From Bipolaris cookei (taxonomy: Eukaryota; Ascomycota; Dothideomycetes; Pleosporales; Pleosporaceae), in contig NRSV01000006.1 of the NCBI GenBank assembly GCA_002286855.1, forward strand, positions 744,001 through 808,000: 64,000 nt of DNA, read 5' to 3'. The translations under genes were made by a program, and so were the position numbers. Within the stretch, counting starts at the first letter, position 1; the number at the start of each line of letters is the position of its first letter. The notes beneath the pieces are model-generated. The model searched no databases. It saw only the letters and a list, made by a program, of their open reading frames with translations, and was not told the origin of the DNA. Positions 44,794-56,239 of the stretch are shown in pieces.

Positions 44794-47700
44794 ATCTCAT
44801 GTGACGAAGCGAGTGTTTTGGGTAGGACGGCCCTGAGGATTTGATACCACACTGTACGAGTAGCTTATATTACCCGTTCAGAACGAAAGACGCACCTTTG
44901 GTTTGTTTGTTTTTCAACTTGCATAAGGAACTTGGGAGTAGGAAAGCGTTCATCATGGACTTGTTGGGGAAGGGTAGTAGAATTAAAGTAATGAAACTAG
45001 CGTTTGAAGTGCATCTGCTGTCTTGTTCTTTCTTGTATCTGCAAGTTTATCACTCGTTTACATTACTCACGATTGCCCCGGCCAGGAGAAATTACTTACC
45101 ATCACGCGTGCTTTCTACACATACGGATAACACAACGGTCCGGCAGTTTTTAGAAAACAACCTCCTTACTGGTAAGCTGGTTCATGCCCTCGGATGCAAC
45201 AATACTCGTCTTCTGCTTATACTCGGGCGTCTATATGTAGGTTGTGTAGGATATCCAGGGTAGGATATACAGAACATGGTACGGGGCTGAGGTCAAGGGT
45301 TGGATGCGCAAAGGGGCCCGTTGGTTATGCAGGCCGCCTAGTGGTATTTGAGCCGGGCTAAGCGAAGTACGCGCGTGGTGTTCGGCGGATTAGATGTAGT
45401 TAAGTAGGGGAAACGAACCATGTCGAGAAACGATAGGTTTACCATAACGGGATTTTGCGCCAGGGTATTAGTCTGGTGATGGGGGGTTGGAAGGGTGCGT
45501 TGAGGTATTATACGGCGTTGATATGGGATGTTTGCTCGTCTTTGGTGAAATCGCTACTGGTATGGGTTCGTATAGGTAAGTGGAGTGTTGAGAAAGGGGG
45601 TTATTGCTATTCTTTTCGCACAGCGACAGTGTCTCTATTGCATGTTGATGGCTGGTTTATGTCATCGGAAAAGGTGCCGTCGAGCACTTTTGTAGGCAAT
45701 TTGGAGAAATTGCTTCTAGATTTCCATAGAGGCCGGCTGCGACAGCTTGTGTCTCGTTGATTGGGGAGGCAGAAGCACCCAGGGACAGACACGGTGATGC
45801 TATGAGGGTTTTGAGAATTGGTAGAGCCCCGGTCATTTATTGAAGAGCGATAACAACCCTTTCTCGTAATTAAAAGACTGCGTTTTCTCAAACTTTTTGT
45901 GCAGTGTTCCTTACCCCTAATATATACTGGCAACAACTGCGCCTTAGTGTTACTCTTGACAGATGTTGTGTTGCAGTGGAAAACTCGGTGTAGTTTTCTT
46001 GCATCAAAAGTGTATAGAGTCGTCTGTGTATGTGCTAAATGCTCGACACTGGGTATGCTATGCTTGCCAGCTCTTTAAAAAAAACCGGTAATATTGATCT
46101 GACGTGATCAGCATTGTGTAGACTATGAGTGTGCTTGACTAGGTGAAGACGTGTTCTACAGAAAACTAAGGCTATCGTTGCAGTTGAATGCCTGGTCAAG
46201 TCGTTATTATAAATCGATTGTTGAGCTATCGCGCATGCATCGCAAAGCGTTATATATTTAATTACAACTTTGTAAGTTTAACGACTCAACCAGCTAGTGC
46301 TCTATATATGTATACTGTATGTAAGGTTTCTAGGACAAATATTGTGAATGTTGTCGTGCGTTTCCGAACGAAATTACAAAATCACAAACATCAGGCGATT
46401 GATACCGAACAGTGGGCTCTGACAGTGGGACAGATTACCCAAGGCTATTATAATTTGGATTAGAATTTAGAAGACCATGATTCATCAAAACTTGATACAT
46501 CGAAGCTGTAAAGATTGTCGGCTGTCTAGTAAAACCTGCTTCAAGGCTATCGGAGTATATGAATGTCAAAAGCACATATGACATGGAGAGTAGCAAGATG
46601 CCCGGCGATCTTCTTACATGGAATGAGACAGGCTGCTTGTAAGAAGTGTGCGCCGCTGGGGGGATTGATGAAACTCGCATATGGCCGAAGGGTGCCTAGT
46701 GGGAGGTGCCAGCAGAACAACAATGCCGCATCAAGCTATTCACAAATCATCTTCTAAGAAGTGAGAATCGTATTGAATTAAGGTAAGAAAACATGCCAAG
46801 AAAGGGTTCGGTTCTTTTTCAGTGGAGAGGTAGTGATATTGGAATCACGCAACTCTTGCCGCAGCTTGAATAGCCTAACTCCCTGGCAAGAAATCTCGGC
46901 ATAAAGAACCATTAGTCCAAGCCGTCCTCCTTCATCGGACAGCAAGTGTCTCAGTAGAAGATGATTCTTACATCGTCTGGATAACAGCTAGGACCCAAGC
47001 CTCAGACACGGTGCAACAGGTTTGTGCACCCTTTGCAGATTGGGAGCATAGGTATGTGGTACGGTGTTGATTTAATGCTGGGAAACAACGGATCTTTCGG
47101 CAAGCCCATTACCAGATTTCGAAGCAGGTGGCGCTAGATACTTTCCACAGCGAAGAGGGTGTAGGGACGAGCCAATAGGATGAGCGTGGAAAGCCGCAAA
47201 CAGACACCACCCAAAGAAGGCTAGGATGTGTGGACAAAGAAAGGATGAATGCACAGGGACAGCCCGATGGCAACGGAGGCTGTGTGTGAAATCTGTGGCG
47301 AGCGGAGGTCGCGAGGACCCGTTACCCGAGCTACTCTGTACATGTATGAATGCAGATTTACAGCGAAGCGTCTACCAGTATTTAAAATGGATGCGGTTGC
47401 AGTGAAAATCAATGTTGTCTCAACAGAAGTGACAGAACCATGGCATCATCCAGCATGCCATGACTGATCCAGAAAGGCATCAAAATAGGTATCATGGCCG
47501 CCGCCCTTGAGACGGACGTAGTGCTCCAAGTAAAGCACATCTATGTAAGGGTGCGAAACGGTTGGGTTGCAGACTGGCGTCCAGGGCCAAGCCGGAAAGG
47601 GACATAAGTGGTAACGTGATTTTGTGTCGCGGTCGCGTTGAGGGGCGGACAGGCGCGTGAAACCAGGGCGCGCTCCCCCCTCCCCCCAAAAGTCGACCCC

Positions 47701-48713
47701 TCTCTTCCAAGGCTAAACGATCAGCGAGGGATATTGCCGCGACATTAGGCACCATTTGATGACTATTAACATTGGGTTGTCTGGTGGCGAATTGTATCGT
47801 TGCGCGGAACCGGATCAGTGCCTTATTCCATGCTTGTTAAGTGAGGCCATCAGGCCTTGGACGCGACTTTTGCCCCTCAGGGGAACGGCAGAGCACATGT
47901 GGATTAGGCATAGGACGAGCAGCGACGCCTCCTTGCTGGGTATGTATGTGTAGGTGGGAGCGATGAACCGACGGTGGCTACTGCGCGGCACCGGCTGCGT
48001 TTGCTTTTCGCAAAGTTTCCTGGGTAGCCTGGCCATAGCGCGAGCTGTGCCATGAAAAGGGTGCTGGTTTCGGCGAGGGACGCGACAAGGGACTCGCCGA
48101 CTCGACTGCTCTGTGGGCCTGCCCATTGGCGACCGGAGGAAGAAAAGGATGGAAAAAGCATCAAGGGATGTGTTGCAAGTAGGTGTAGGAGTAAGCATCC
48201 TCGAGCTCTAAGCGATGTCTCTCTTACCGCTTGAGTTGCTCATTGCAGCAGAAGCATGGGGACAGGGCAAGGCTAGCGCAATCAGCGCTTTGTGCCGCCT
48301 TTGTTTCACAACCTGGGCCAAGGGCTACCTGGCCCCGGTCCAAGACTTAGCCGTGTGGTGAGGGCTGACTCTTAATAGTCCCGAAAAGGAAAGGCGCAGC
48401 ATGTGATAACGTGTAACCGTACCTACGCGTTAGTCACAGTTTCGCGTCCAATCCGCGTCGCACCTCAACCTCACCCCGGCAGAGGGTCCGATAGTGGCCT
48501 CCTGCGAGGAGTCGAGTATATATACATGGCTGCATTCGCTCGCTACTTGGCCTGCTATCGCCTGCTGTGCCCAACTAATCACCTGCCTGAGGAACTGCAT
48601 CTTCCATTGGCTTGCCGGTCCAGATTCCCACATCTGCTGCCTACCCACTGTACCTATAAGTATCCACGACACCCACCCATCAAAAGCCTTGTCTTCCGTG
48701 CCATCCATAAAAC
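44794..48713. other. Gene-empty region, 3.9 kb
   Basis: I find only short, unsupported frames. The part around 45.9-46.5 kb is AT-rich, and the last 600 bp before the BTB gene is probably its promoter. No transposon ends, RNA genes or repeats were recognised. A rapidly evolving or non-coding locus cannot be excluded. Confidence 0.5.
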
Positions 48714-49592
48714 ATGTTCTCATCATCAACCCGCACACGATACCAGGAGGGTAGCTTCTCGAAACATCGAGCAAGCAAGTCAAAGTCGTCCAAGAAGAAC
48801 CCTTCCTTCAAGGACTCGCCCAGAAGAGTAGAGAAACTAGTACAGCAGGCACAAACATCCTCAGCGCAACCCAGCCCGACATCTCCATCTCTAGGAAGGT
48901 GAGTTTTCCCATTCAAGACTTCACTTCTCCAATAGTCTCGCTAACAACACCCCCCCAGCGCAATCGTCACCATATCCGTCGGCCGCGAACAACGTCTCTT
49001 CGCCGCCCATGAAGATGTCCTCTCCCACTCCCCCTGGTTCCAGTCCCTCTGCTCCGGCCAATTCTTTCAAACAACAACCAACAAGCGCATCGACCTGCCC
49101 GACGAAGAACCCGAAGTCTTCTCCTCCATCCTCGAGTACCTCTACAAAGGCGACTACTACCCCCGTGTCGAGTACGACAAGAAACGCAATAGCTGGAACC
49201 TCGAAGACGGCGGCGCCGGCGCCAACAACACACATGAAGCCGTCATCCAGTCTTCTGTCGGTCCGATCTTGAAAGATACCATTATTTATTGCCAGGCGGA
49301 CAAGTACGGGCTCCAGGAACTGAAGAAGCTGGCGCTGAAGAAGCAGGGGTTGCAGTCCGGGATTCAGTGCTCGACTATCTTGACTTCAGCAAGGTATGCG
49401 TATGCGAATACGCCTGATAACGATTCCAAGCTGCGTGCGCATTATCTTGCGCTTATTATTCGCGCGCGCCGCACGTTTAAGCGGAGTGGCACCATGCAGA
49501 ATGAGATGGAAAATGGTGGCAAACTCTTCTTCGATCTGTTCGTTGCCATGGTGAATCATATGGATGATTTGTCTGCGAAGCCGGCGTACTAA
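48714..49592 (+). CDS. BTB/POZ domain protein
   Basis: Exons 48714-48898 and 48959-49592, with a 60-nt intron (GTGAGT...CCCCAG), give 272 residues in phase. After a basic, Ser-rich head (residues 1-60) comes a BTB fold: AIVTISVGREQRLFAAHEDVL, SHSPWFQSLC, DLPDEEPEVFSSILEYLYKG and then a DKYGLQELKKLALKK helix. BTB domains dimerise and often bring substrates to Cul3 ubiquitin ligases. No BACK, Kelch or MATH domain is attached, so this belongs to the numerous short fungal BTB proteins of unknown target. It is convergent with csn12 across 1.26 kb. Confidence 0.88.
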
Positions 49593-50856
49593 CGCCATCG
49601 CAACTGCCTTGCGCAATCGATCTTTTGGTCTGCCTCGCATGACTGCCATGGCGCAACGACTCACTGACCCTTTCATCTCCCTTCTTCTATCCTTCTTGTA
49701 CATATTCCCTTCCCCGATCAGCCCTCAGCTACGTCTCCCCAGTATCGGTTCTTCTCCATCATTCTTTCCTACTGTTTCTCGCTTATGCAAGGTGTTCCTG
49801 GACTCTCTTTCTATTTTTCTTCTTTCATCTCGTTTCGCTATTTCGTTCGTATTCCACTGTTGTACTACTATATTCTTTTTCTTCTTCTTACTCACTTACT
49901 CACTTTGGCGTTTTACTCATCTGCCGCTGCTAGAATGAGATCAAAGCGCAGACACTAAGAAATTGCGGAAGAGTGCTTGATGCACCGAGGCATGTGGGTT
50001 GGGTTTTTGAAAGATTGCTTCTACGTTATGACCAGGTAATATCCTTTTTATTGACACTTGTTTTCTTTTTCTATCTCTGTTAAGCTGTCCCGCTTTCGCG
50101 TAGGAGGTTACTACCAAATTGTTTCCCACCGGCCTAGTCTCTTCGGGCTTTGATTATTCTTGCCAAGCTCTTTATTTTTTTTAAACGATGGTTGTTTGAT
50201 ATTATGAGAAATTGATGGGGTTTGCCGATGACATAGCAATCGCTAGCATATCTGAACGTTATCCTACCACTTGTGATGCGTCTGTTAACCGTCCGAAGTG
50301 TCGCTTTATTCTGCCTATGCTCGCTTACTTGGCGAAAAGTGATAGTAACAAATACACGTGTGTTCAAAGCAGTCAGAAAACGGAGACTGAACGTGGGCTG
50401 TTCACAAGAGTATTAAGACAGCCGAGTTAATCAGCAAGGGACAATACGATAGAACAATGAAGGTGGAAATTGGATGTGGAGTCTAATCTCAGCTCATGAG
50501 GGCTGAGCGGGGATGTTTGCTTGAGAGATGGAAGGAGGATAGAGTTGAGATACTATTCGCTCACTACAAATGGCCCGTGCGTTTCGCAGTCAATAGTTGC
50601 ACTAGGAATAGAAATTGTTAAGAGGGATTTAGCTAGTACCATAATTTGGGTATGCTGTTTGAGTTCTCTTCACCCTCATCATCTTGCCGGAGTTCTGTGT
50701 ATGTGCCATTCATCTGTGCAACGAACTCAAGACGCATGCCCTTGTGCACATGCACAGTGTCAATGATATGCCACAGTCATGTTCCCGTAAAGCCAAGAAT
50801 TATGTTGAGATGGTGTGGTGACTCTCCACAAGGCAGCAGGCCATAGAGTTTAGGCA
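49593..50856. other. Spacer between BTB gene and csn12
   Basis: Convergent 3' flanks. The plus strand just after the BTB stop is rich in C/T runs (49.65-49.93 kb), probably 3' untranslated sequence. No other gene was recognised. Confidence 0.6.
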
Positions 50857-52507
50857 TCAGACTCCTGTCCCAGGGAATGCTCCCTTCTTGTTCATCACTA
50901 CGATTCCGTGGTCGCGCGAGATATAGCCTTTCATGAGACCCTAAGCAACCTGTCAGCCCAACTTTAATCAGTACAAACGCTGCCTTGATACATACCTTGT
51001 AGATTTGGTTCGCCAATAAGCACTCCACCTCATCGTCCTCCACCACTTGGCCGCTGCCTTCGCCTGCAGTCCCCATTCTGAGTGCGGCTGCGAAATGCGC
51101 TAGTGGTATGCGTGACTTGCGTATTCTGTCCTTCTCCGTTTGGCCCTCTTTGAGATCGTCAAAGCCGGCGGCAAGGTATACTTTTCGGAGAAGATTGCGC
51201 AGGGCGATATCGCGACTTCGTTCTAGGGTGAGGAATATGCGCTGCTTGACAAATTCAGGTTCACCCTGCGCAAGGGCCCTATCGAAGCCTGTAAGATCTC
51301 CGCGTTTTATACACGATACGAGTGGCCCAAAGGTGCGCTGTAGATGCGGGGCTTCTGCAAGGAGGCTCGTCGTCGGAATCTTGTGCTGAGTGATGAGACG
51401 GCAAGGAATCAAGTACGTGAGGATCAGGCTAGAGCAGTCAGATTTTGGCACACATCATGTTATTGATGGTCACACTTACGATTTGTTATGTTGTGACCGC
51501 GAATAGCAGGACTCCCATGCTTGCTGCAAGCTACTCTCTGCCTACTAGATGTTAGAGGGACCCCCATTATATTGGCTTTTGGGAATACCTTGGCATAGTC
51601 CTCCTGCAGGAATGAGAGTACTCCAAGATAGTATTTGTATGTTACCCTATGGGCGCGTGGGTATAGCTCGAACGTAGGTAGGTCGGATTGCGCTTCGATC
51701 GATCGCACCACGTTCTTGGATAGGCTGATGGCTTTCAACTGTGAATTTTTCGATCAGTGGTTACTAGGAACCAGTTGTCGAGGGATTCTTACCTTGAAGT
51801 ATGTCTTGAACTGGAGATTGGCTATGCAGTACACACCCCATTTACGGGACGCGGACATGTCTGGGTTTCTGGCGCATTGTAAGACAACTACTCAAACACA
51901 ACAATGGAGATGTGGCACACCTATCACCAAGGCATAGCGCAAATATCCTGTTGAAGACTCGAGCAGCCTCTTCAAGCTTCTGGTTCTGAGGAACAGTGCT
52001 CACAATATCGTCTGAAAATCCCGTGCTGGGAGTTGCTGATTTCGACTTGGCCAACTGTTCGTCTGCTTTGATAGCTATCTTCCTAAGATGGTTCGCAGTG
52101 AAATACAGCGTAAAGATGGCCCACGGTGGCAGTAGGCCAGCCGATATATGCTTGATAAAGCTGCTGGTCAAGTCTTTCCAAGCGTCATACACTGCCACGA
52201 ATTGGCGCTCGTTGAGCTTGCCCTGATTTGCGGCCTCGTCCGCCCTTATAATCTCCCTGACAGCGCGCCAATAACCAGCAATAATATCAACCCAAGCACC
52301 GCTCTCTTTGTTGGTCATGCGCGCACTTTTGTTGTGTTTGAGCGCATAGCGAACATCGCCCTCGATTTTATCTTCGTTGGATGCGCGGTAGAATTCATAC
52401 AGCCGCCCGGGATCATGCGCAGGCGCAACTGGGCTGAGAAAGTCTGCGACGGGCTGCGCCAATCCTGTGGCATATGCCTCATGGAAAGGTTCGAGTGCGG
52501 CTTGCAT
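50857..52507 (-). CDS. csn12: PCI-domain protein Csn12 (COP9 signalosome/TREX-2-type)
   Basis: Six exons on the minus strand: 51921-52507, 51868-51793, 51738-51589, 51541-51480, 51428-50996 and 50940-50857. All five introns (47-55 nt) have GT-AG ends and closing phases, giving 463 residues. The first exon has the helical start LEPFHEAYATGLAQPVADFL. Exons 3-5 form the tetratricopeptide-like and PCI parts: YKYYLGVLSFLQEDYAKAE, then LILTYLIPCRLITQHKIPT, and the winged helix ending LLANQIYKGLMKGYISRDHG. Relatives (Csn12, PCID2/Thp1) work in the COP9 signalosome-like complex of yeast or in TREX-2 mRNA export, often with the small protein Sem1. It shares a 402-bp divergent promoter region with rpl20. 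Confidence 0.9.
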
Positions 52508-52909
52508 GGTTGGGGTTGGAACTGGGGCTACGGCTAGGACTGCTGCAGCTAGAGATGGGTTTTTGGAGAGTCTCAGCAGTATTGGCGGCCTCCGGTGGTG
52601 TTCTCAACCATTAGACATGTCGTGTTGTGCCCGTGCCAGAAGCTAAGCTGTTGATGTTCTGGTGATGGTGGATGCTGGTAGTGTCGGTGTTTGGGCAGTG
52701 GGTTCGCCGATGCGTAGCTCGCACCTGGCCGCCAAGTCGTGGTGGCTCCTCTTCTCGGCTAGCGCCCACAAGCGACCTCGAATTCGACAGGCCGGCCACA
52801 ATTCGCGATAGACGACCTGAACTTCTCACCCCAAGGTACTAACCACAGCACAATTACGGTCAGTCCATATTGCCTCTTCTCATACATTCTGCTTGCTAAT
52901 ATATCACAG
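52508..52909. promoter_or_regulatory. Divergent promoter region csn12/rpl20
   Basis: The two start codons are 402 bp apart and point away from each other, so this segment must hold both promoters. No individual factor site can be named with confidence. Confidence 0.6.
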
Positions 52910-53911
52910 ATGGGTAAGCACTCTTTTTTGATTTCCTGCGCATCACCGTCTCGTCCAGCAATTGCAGCCGATGGAGTTTTCGCACGAACCCGCGACACAC
53001 ACCGTAAAGCCTGTGACGGCACATTGAACATGACGAATGAATAGGGGAGGTGACGAGAGGTTGCACAGGTCTCTTCGTATTTGCTTGTTGGATTGAAGGC
53101 GTCAAGCAACCGTGATGATGGCCTTGGATGAAAATTGAGAACCTGCATGCGCCTACTTGGATTTCCCCGACCGCATCTCAATCGCCTTAGCACGACCGAC
53201 CTACGCTGCGTATGACTGCTGCAATTGCTGGAATAGAGGCCACGAAACTTTTTTGGAGCAGTACTGACGATACATCAGCTCGCTTCCAGGAATACCAGAT
53301 CATCGGGCGCCATCTGCCTTCTGAGGCCAACCCTGCGCCAAAGATCTACCGTATGCGCATCTTTGCGCCCAACGAGGTCGTCGCCAAGTCACGGTTCTGG
53401 TACTTCCTTGGCAAGCTCCGCAAGATCAAGAAGGCCAACGGTGAGATCGTCTCCGTAAACCAGGTACGCCCCAGTCACACACAAATACACAGCCCGGCGC
53501 ACTGAGGCTAACCTGCGTCCAGATCCACGAGAAGAAGCCCCAGAAGGTCAAGAACTTCGGTATCTGGATCAAGTACGACTCGCGCTCCGGCACCCACAAC
53601 ATGTACAAGGAGTACCGTGAGATGTCCCGTGTCGCCGCCGTCGAGGCTCTCTACCAGGACATGGCTGCCCGTCACCGAACGCGCTTCAGGTCCGTCCAGG
53701 TATGAATGTTCTTGATCCGTAATCTACAACGTCAATCTCACACTTCGTTTAGATCCTCAAGGTTGTCGAGGTTGAGAAGGCCGATGACCTCCGCCGACCA
53801 TACATCAAGCAGCTCCTCACCAAGAACCTCAAGTTCCCGCTGCCCCACCGCATCAACAAGAAGGCGGGCAAGAAGGTCTTCGCTGCCCACCGCCCATCCA
53901 CTTTCTTCTAA
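52910..53911 (+). CDS. rpl20: 60S ribosomal protein L20 (eL20, formerly L18a)
   Basis: Exons 52910-52913 (ATGG only), 53279-53463, 53523-53699 and 53753-53911 give 174 residues, the normal length of eL20. The mature start reads MARFQEYQIIGRHLPSEANP. The body FAPNEVVAKSRFWYFLGKLR, FGIWIKYDSRSGTHNMYKEY and the end INKKAGKKVFAAHRPSTFF are strongly conserved. The protein lies on the large subunit near the central protuberance and 5S rRNA. The first intron is 365 nt with a TACTGAC branch 11 nt before its acceptor; the others are 59 and 53 nt. A long first intron right after the start codon is usual in fungal ribosomal protein genes and often carries control signals. Confidence 0.96.
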
Positions 53912-54210
53912 GCGTGTTTCTTATTACGGAGTGCGGTCTGGATGGGAAGGATTGTTATGGGTTTCCCTCGGTTATGCATGCTTCGCGAAAAGAAGTACAC
54001 TAGGAACGAATGAAAATCCCTGATACCTCCGTTCGAGTCATCGGGACGCGTGATGCTACACAGGGTGCTGGCCAGGGTTCCGCAAATAAGGCAAGTCTCA
54101 GACTACCAGATGAGGGTATGGTACGAGCTGGACGATAGACAATGAACTCATGAAATTGCGAGTCAAGATGTGGTATTGCATGTGCCTTTGCTTTATCCTC
54201 TGATATGCAA
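53912..54210. other. Convergent spacer rpl20/enoyl-CoA hydratase
   Basis: About 300 bp between two converging 3' ends; nothing else seen. Confidence 0.6.
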
Positions 54211-55320
54211 CTAGATCTTTGATCCTCCCGTGGGCGCCACTTTTGGCCTTCCTAATGTATCCACAGGTATCCACCACGGGTACCCAGTCACCTTCATCTT
54301 ATCCATTGTTGCCCTGAAATTTGCCGGTCGCTTCTCCATGAAAGACTTGACACCTTCAACGTTGTCCCTGCATTCACAATTAGCTCGCCAATATCAAATT
54401 CTTCATGTCGCATAAACTTACGGCGACCCAAACAACTCAAAAATGATCCTACTGTCCAATAAATGCTGGCCCTCTGGGCTCCCATGATCCCTATACATCA
54501 GTTCCTTCATCAAATACGTACTGACACTACTTGTGTTCCCAGCTACCTCTTCGGCCAGCTCGAGCGCTCTCGGCAACACCTGCTCAGGCTTCTCGCATAC
54601 TTCTGCAAAAAGGCCATCCCAGACCTTGTGCGTAGCCAGATATGTGCTGCCTGTGGTGACAGCCTGCATCGCACGGGAGTGCCCAATTAACCTAGGCAGA
54701 TAAAACGAAGAAGCAGCCTCCATGATTATACCGCGACGCGCAAAAACAAATCCTATTTTCGCTGTCGACGCTGCAATGCGGATGTTCATAGGCAGCGTCA
54801 TGGTGATGCCTACGCCAACTGCGGAGCCTTGGATCGCAGCTATGCTTGGTTTCCGACAGTGATGTATAGCAAGTGCGACGCGTCCACCTCTATCCACATA
54901 GGATTAGCAAAACTCGGCACCCCGATACGTAGCCGCCTCAGGAGAATAGTAATTAGAAGGGATGAAAAAAACATACCCATCCCTATGCTCCGCCACCCCT
55001 TCCGCTCCCTCGGCATCTGCACCTTCCCCAAACCCATCATCCAGATCTGCGCCCGCACAAAAGATCCGTCCATGCCCCGTCACAACGATACATCTTACAC
55101 GCTCGTCTACATTGAACATGGCATACGCGGATTCCATCTCCGCTTGCATTGTGTCGGTGAAAGCATTGTGGTTTTGTGGGCGGTAGAGTGTGAGGATGAT
55201 GATGGAGGCGTCTTTTGTGTGGTGCTGGGTGCGGATTTGGGTGAAGGGAAGGTTGTTGTAGGAGGCAGGGAGTTGGATGTCGGGTTTGTGTCGAGGTGAT
55301 TGTTTGAGCTGCCTGGGCAT
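54211..55320 (-). CDS. Enoyl-CoA hydratase/isomerase family protein, probably peroxisomal
   Basis: Exons 54977-55320, 54422-54889 and 54211-54367, with introns of 87 and 54 nt in matching phases, give 322 residues. The crotonase fold is shown by IILTLYRPQNHNAFT, the oxyanion-hole segments HGRIFCAGADLDDG and AIQGSAVGVGITMTLPMNIR, and RRGIIMEAASSFYLPRLIG with a candidate catalytic Glu. The protein ends in Ser-Lys-Ile, a permitted variant of the peroxisomal targeting signal type 1, so a role in peroxisomal fatty-acid beta-oxidation (hydration or double-bond isomerisation of enoyl-CoA) is likely. The exact reaction cannot be told from sequence. The start is the first suitable ATG; its first 20 residues are not conserved and could be shorter. 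Confidence 0.9.
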
Positions 55321-56239
55321 ATTGGGCGAGGGATATGGTATACATTAAGAGTAGTGGTAGTAACAAAGGAACAGCAAGAATAGAACTGGGTTGGAGTATT
55401 TTTGTTACGTCAAGGATGATAGATTGTAAGATTTATTGAGTCAATGTTTTTTATTTTTGCGTTCAGCATGCGATGTTTATGTGCTTATGTTGCTGCGTCG
55501 ATCTAATCTATGTATAGTTGAAGGATGCGGTATGGATGCGGGGAGGACAAAGGGCCGAGGTTCGAGTAGAGCTTTAATGCCAACGCGTGTGTAGTAAGCT
55601 TATAGCTTGGGTCAAGTTTGGTAGACTAAAGTTAAGTCTATGTCTAGCAAATATGTTGAGATTTTTATTGCGAGTTTCTGGATTTTGACGCTTGACAAAG
55701 CGAGACGGAAAAGGTTCCTCTGTTTCTTTACGGTGTATAAACCAATATGTTGAGCGTCGTCACGTGACGTCCCTTTTGGCAGAGGAATACACACAACGGA
55801 ATCGACGGGTCAGCAGATACCTAATGATAGTCCGCTAATGAAACGCTTGTACAGATCACATAAAGAGCTAGATCAACGATGAATATGGTTGATTTTATAA
55901 TCATAGACGGCATCATGTGGCACAAATGACCGCTCCTCAGCCTTGTGGGTCGCGCCTTTCTCTAGTTAGCAGAGCTCAGGTATCATAAGAGCGAACGTCA
56001 TGAAGGCCTCAGCTTTAACGCCATCATCATTTGGCCAGCATTTGCATAAGTAATTGTTCCAAATTACTTCGTGGACGCAGTACGAAAAGGTGAAATGTCT
56101 TGGCACGAACATTGCTTAATGAAGCACAGACCGCCGAACCACTGCCAGCTCGTCGCGAACTCCCCGCATCGCGACTCTGCAACCTTAGACTCAGTATGTA
56201 GTTCCCAGTAACATCAGGTAGCGCAGCCTAGACCCTGTA
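55321..56239. other. Divergent intergenic region between the hydratase gene and npr2
   Basis: The 919-bp region must carry both promoters. It is AT-rich in the middle (55.4-55.7 kb) and includes ACGTGACGTCCC near 55760, a possible bZIP site. Nothing else was recognised. Confidence 0.55.

Noticed and set aside
47249..47467. 72-codon frame with CEICGE and HHPACH that hints at a zinc site
   Set aside because: A single C-x2-C pair without a domain frame, in otherwise gene-empty DNA, is within chance expectation.
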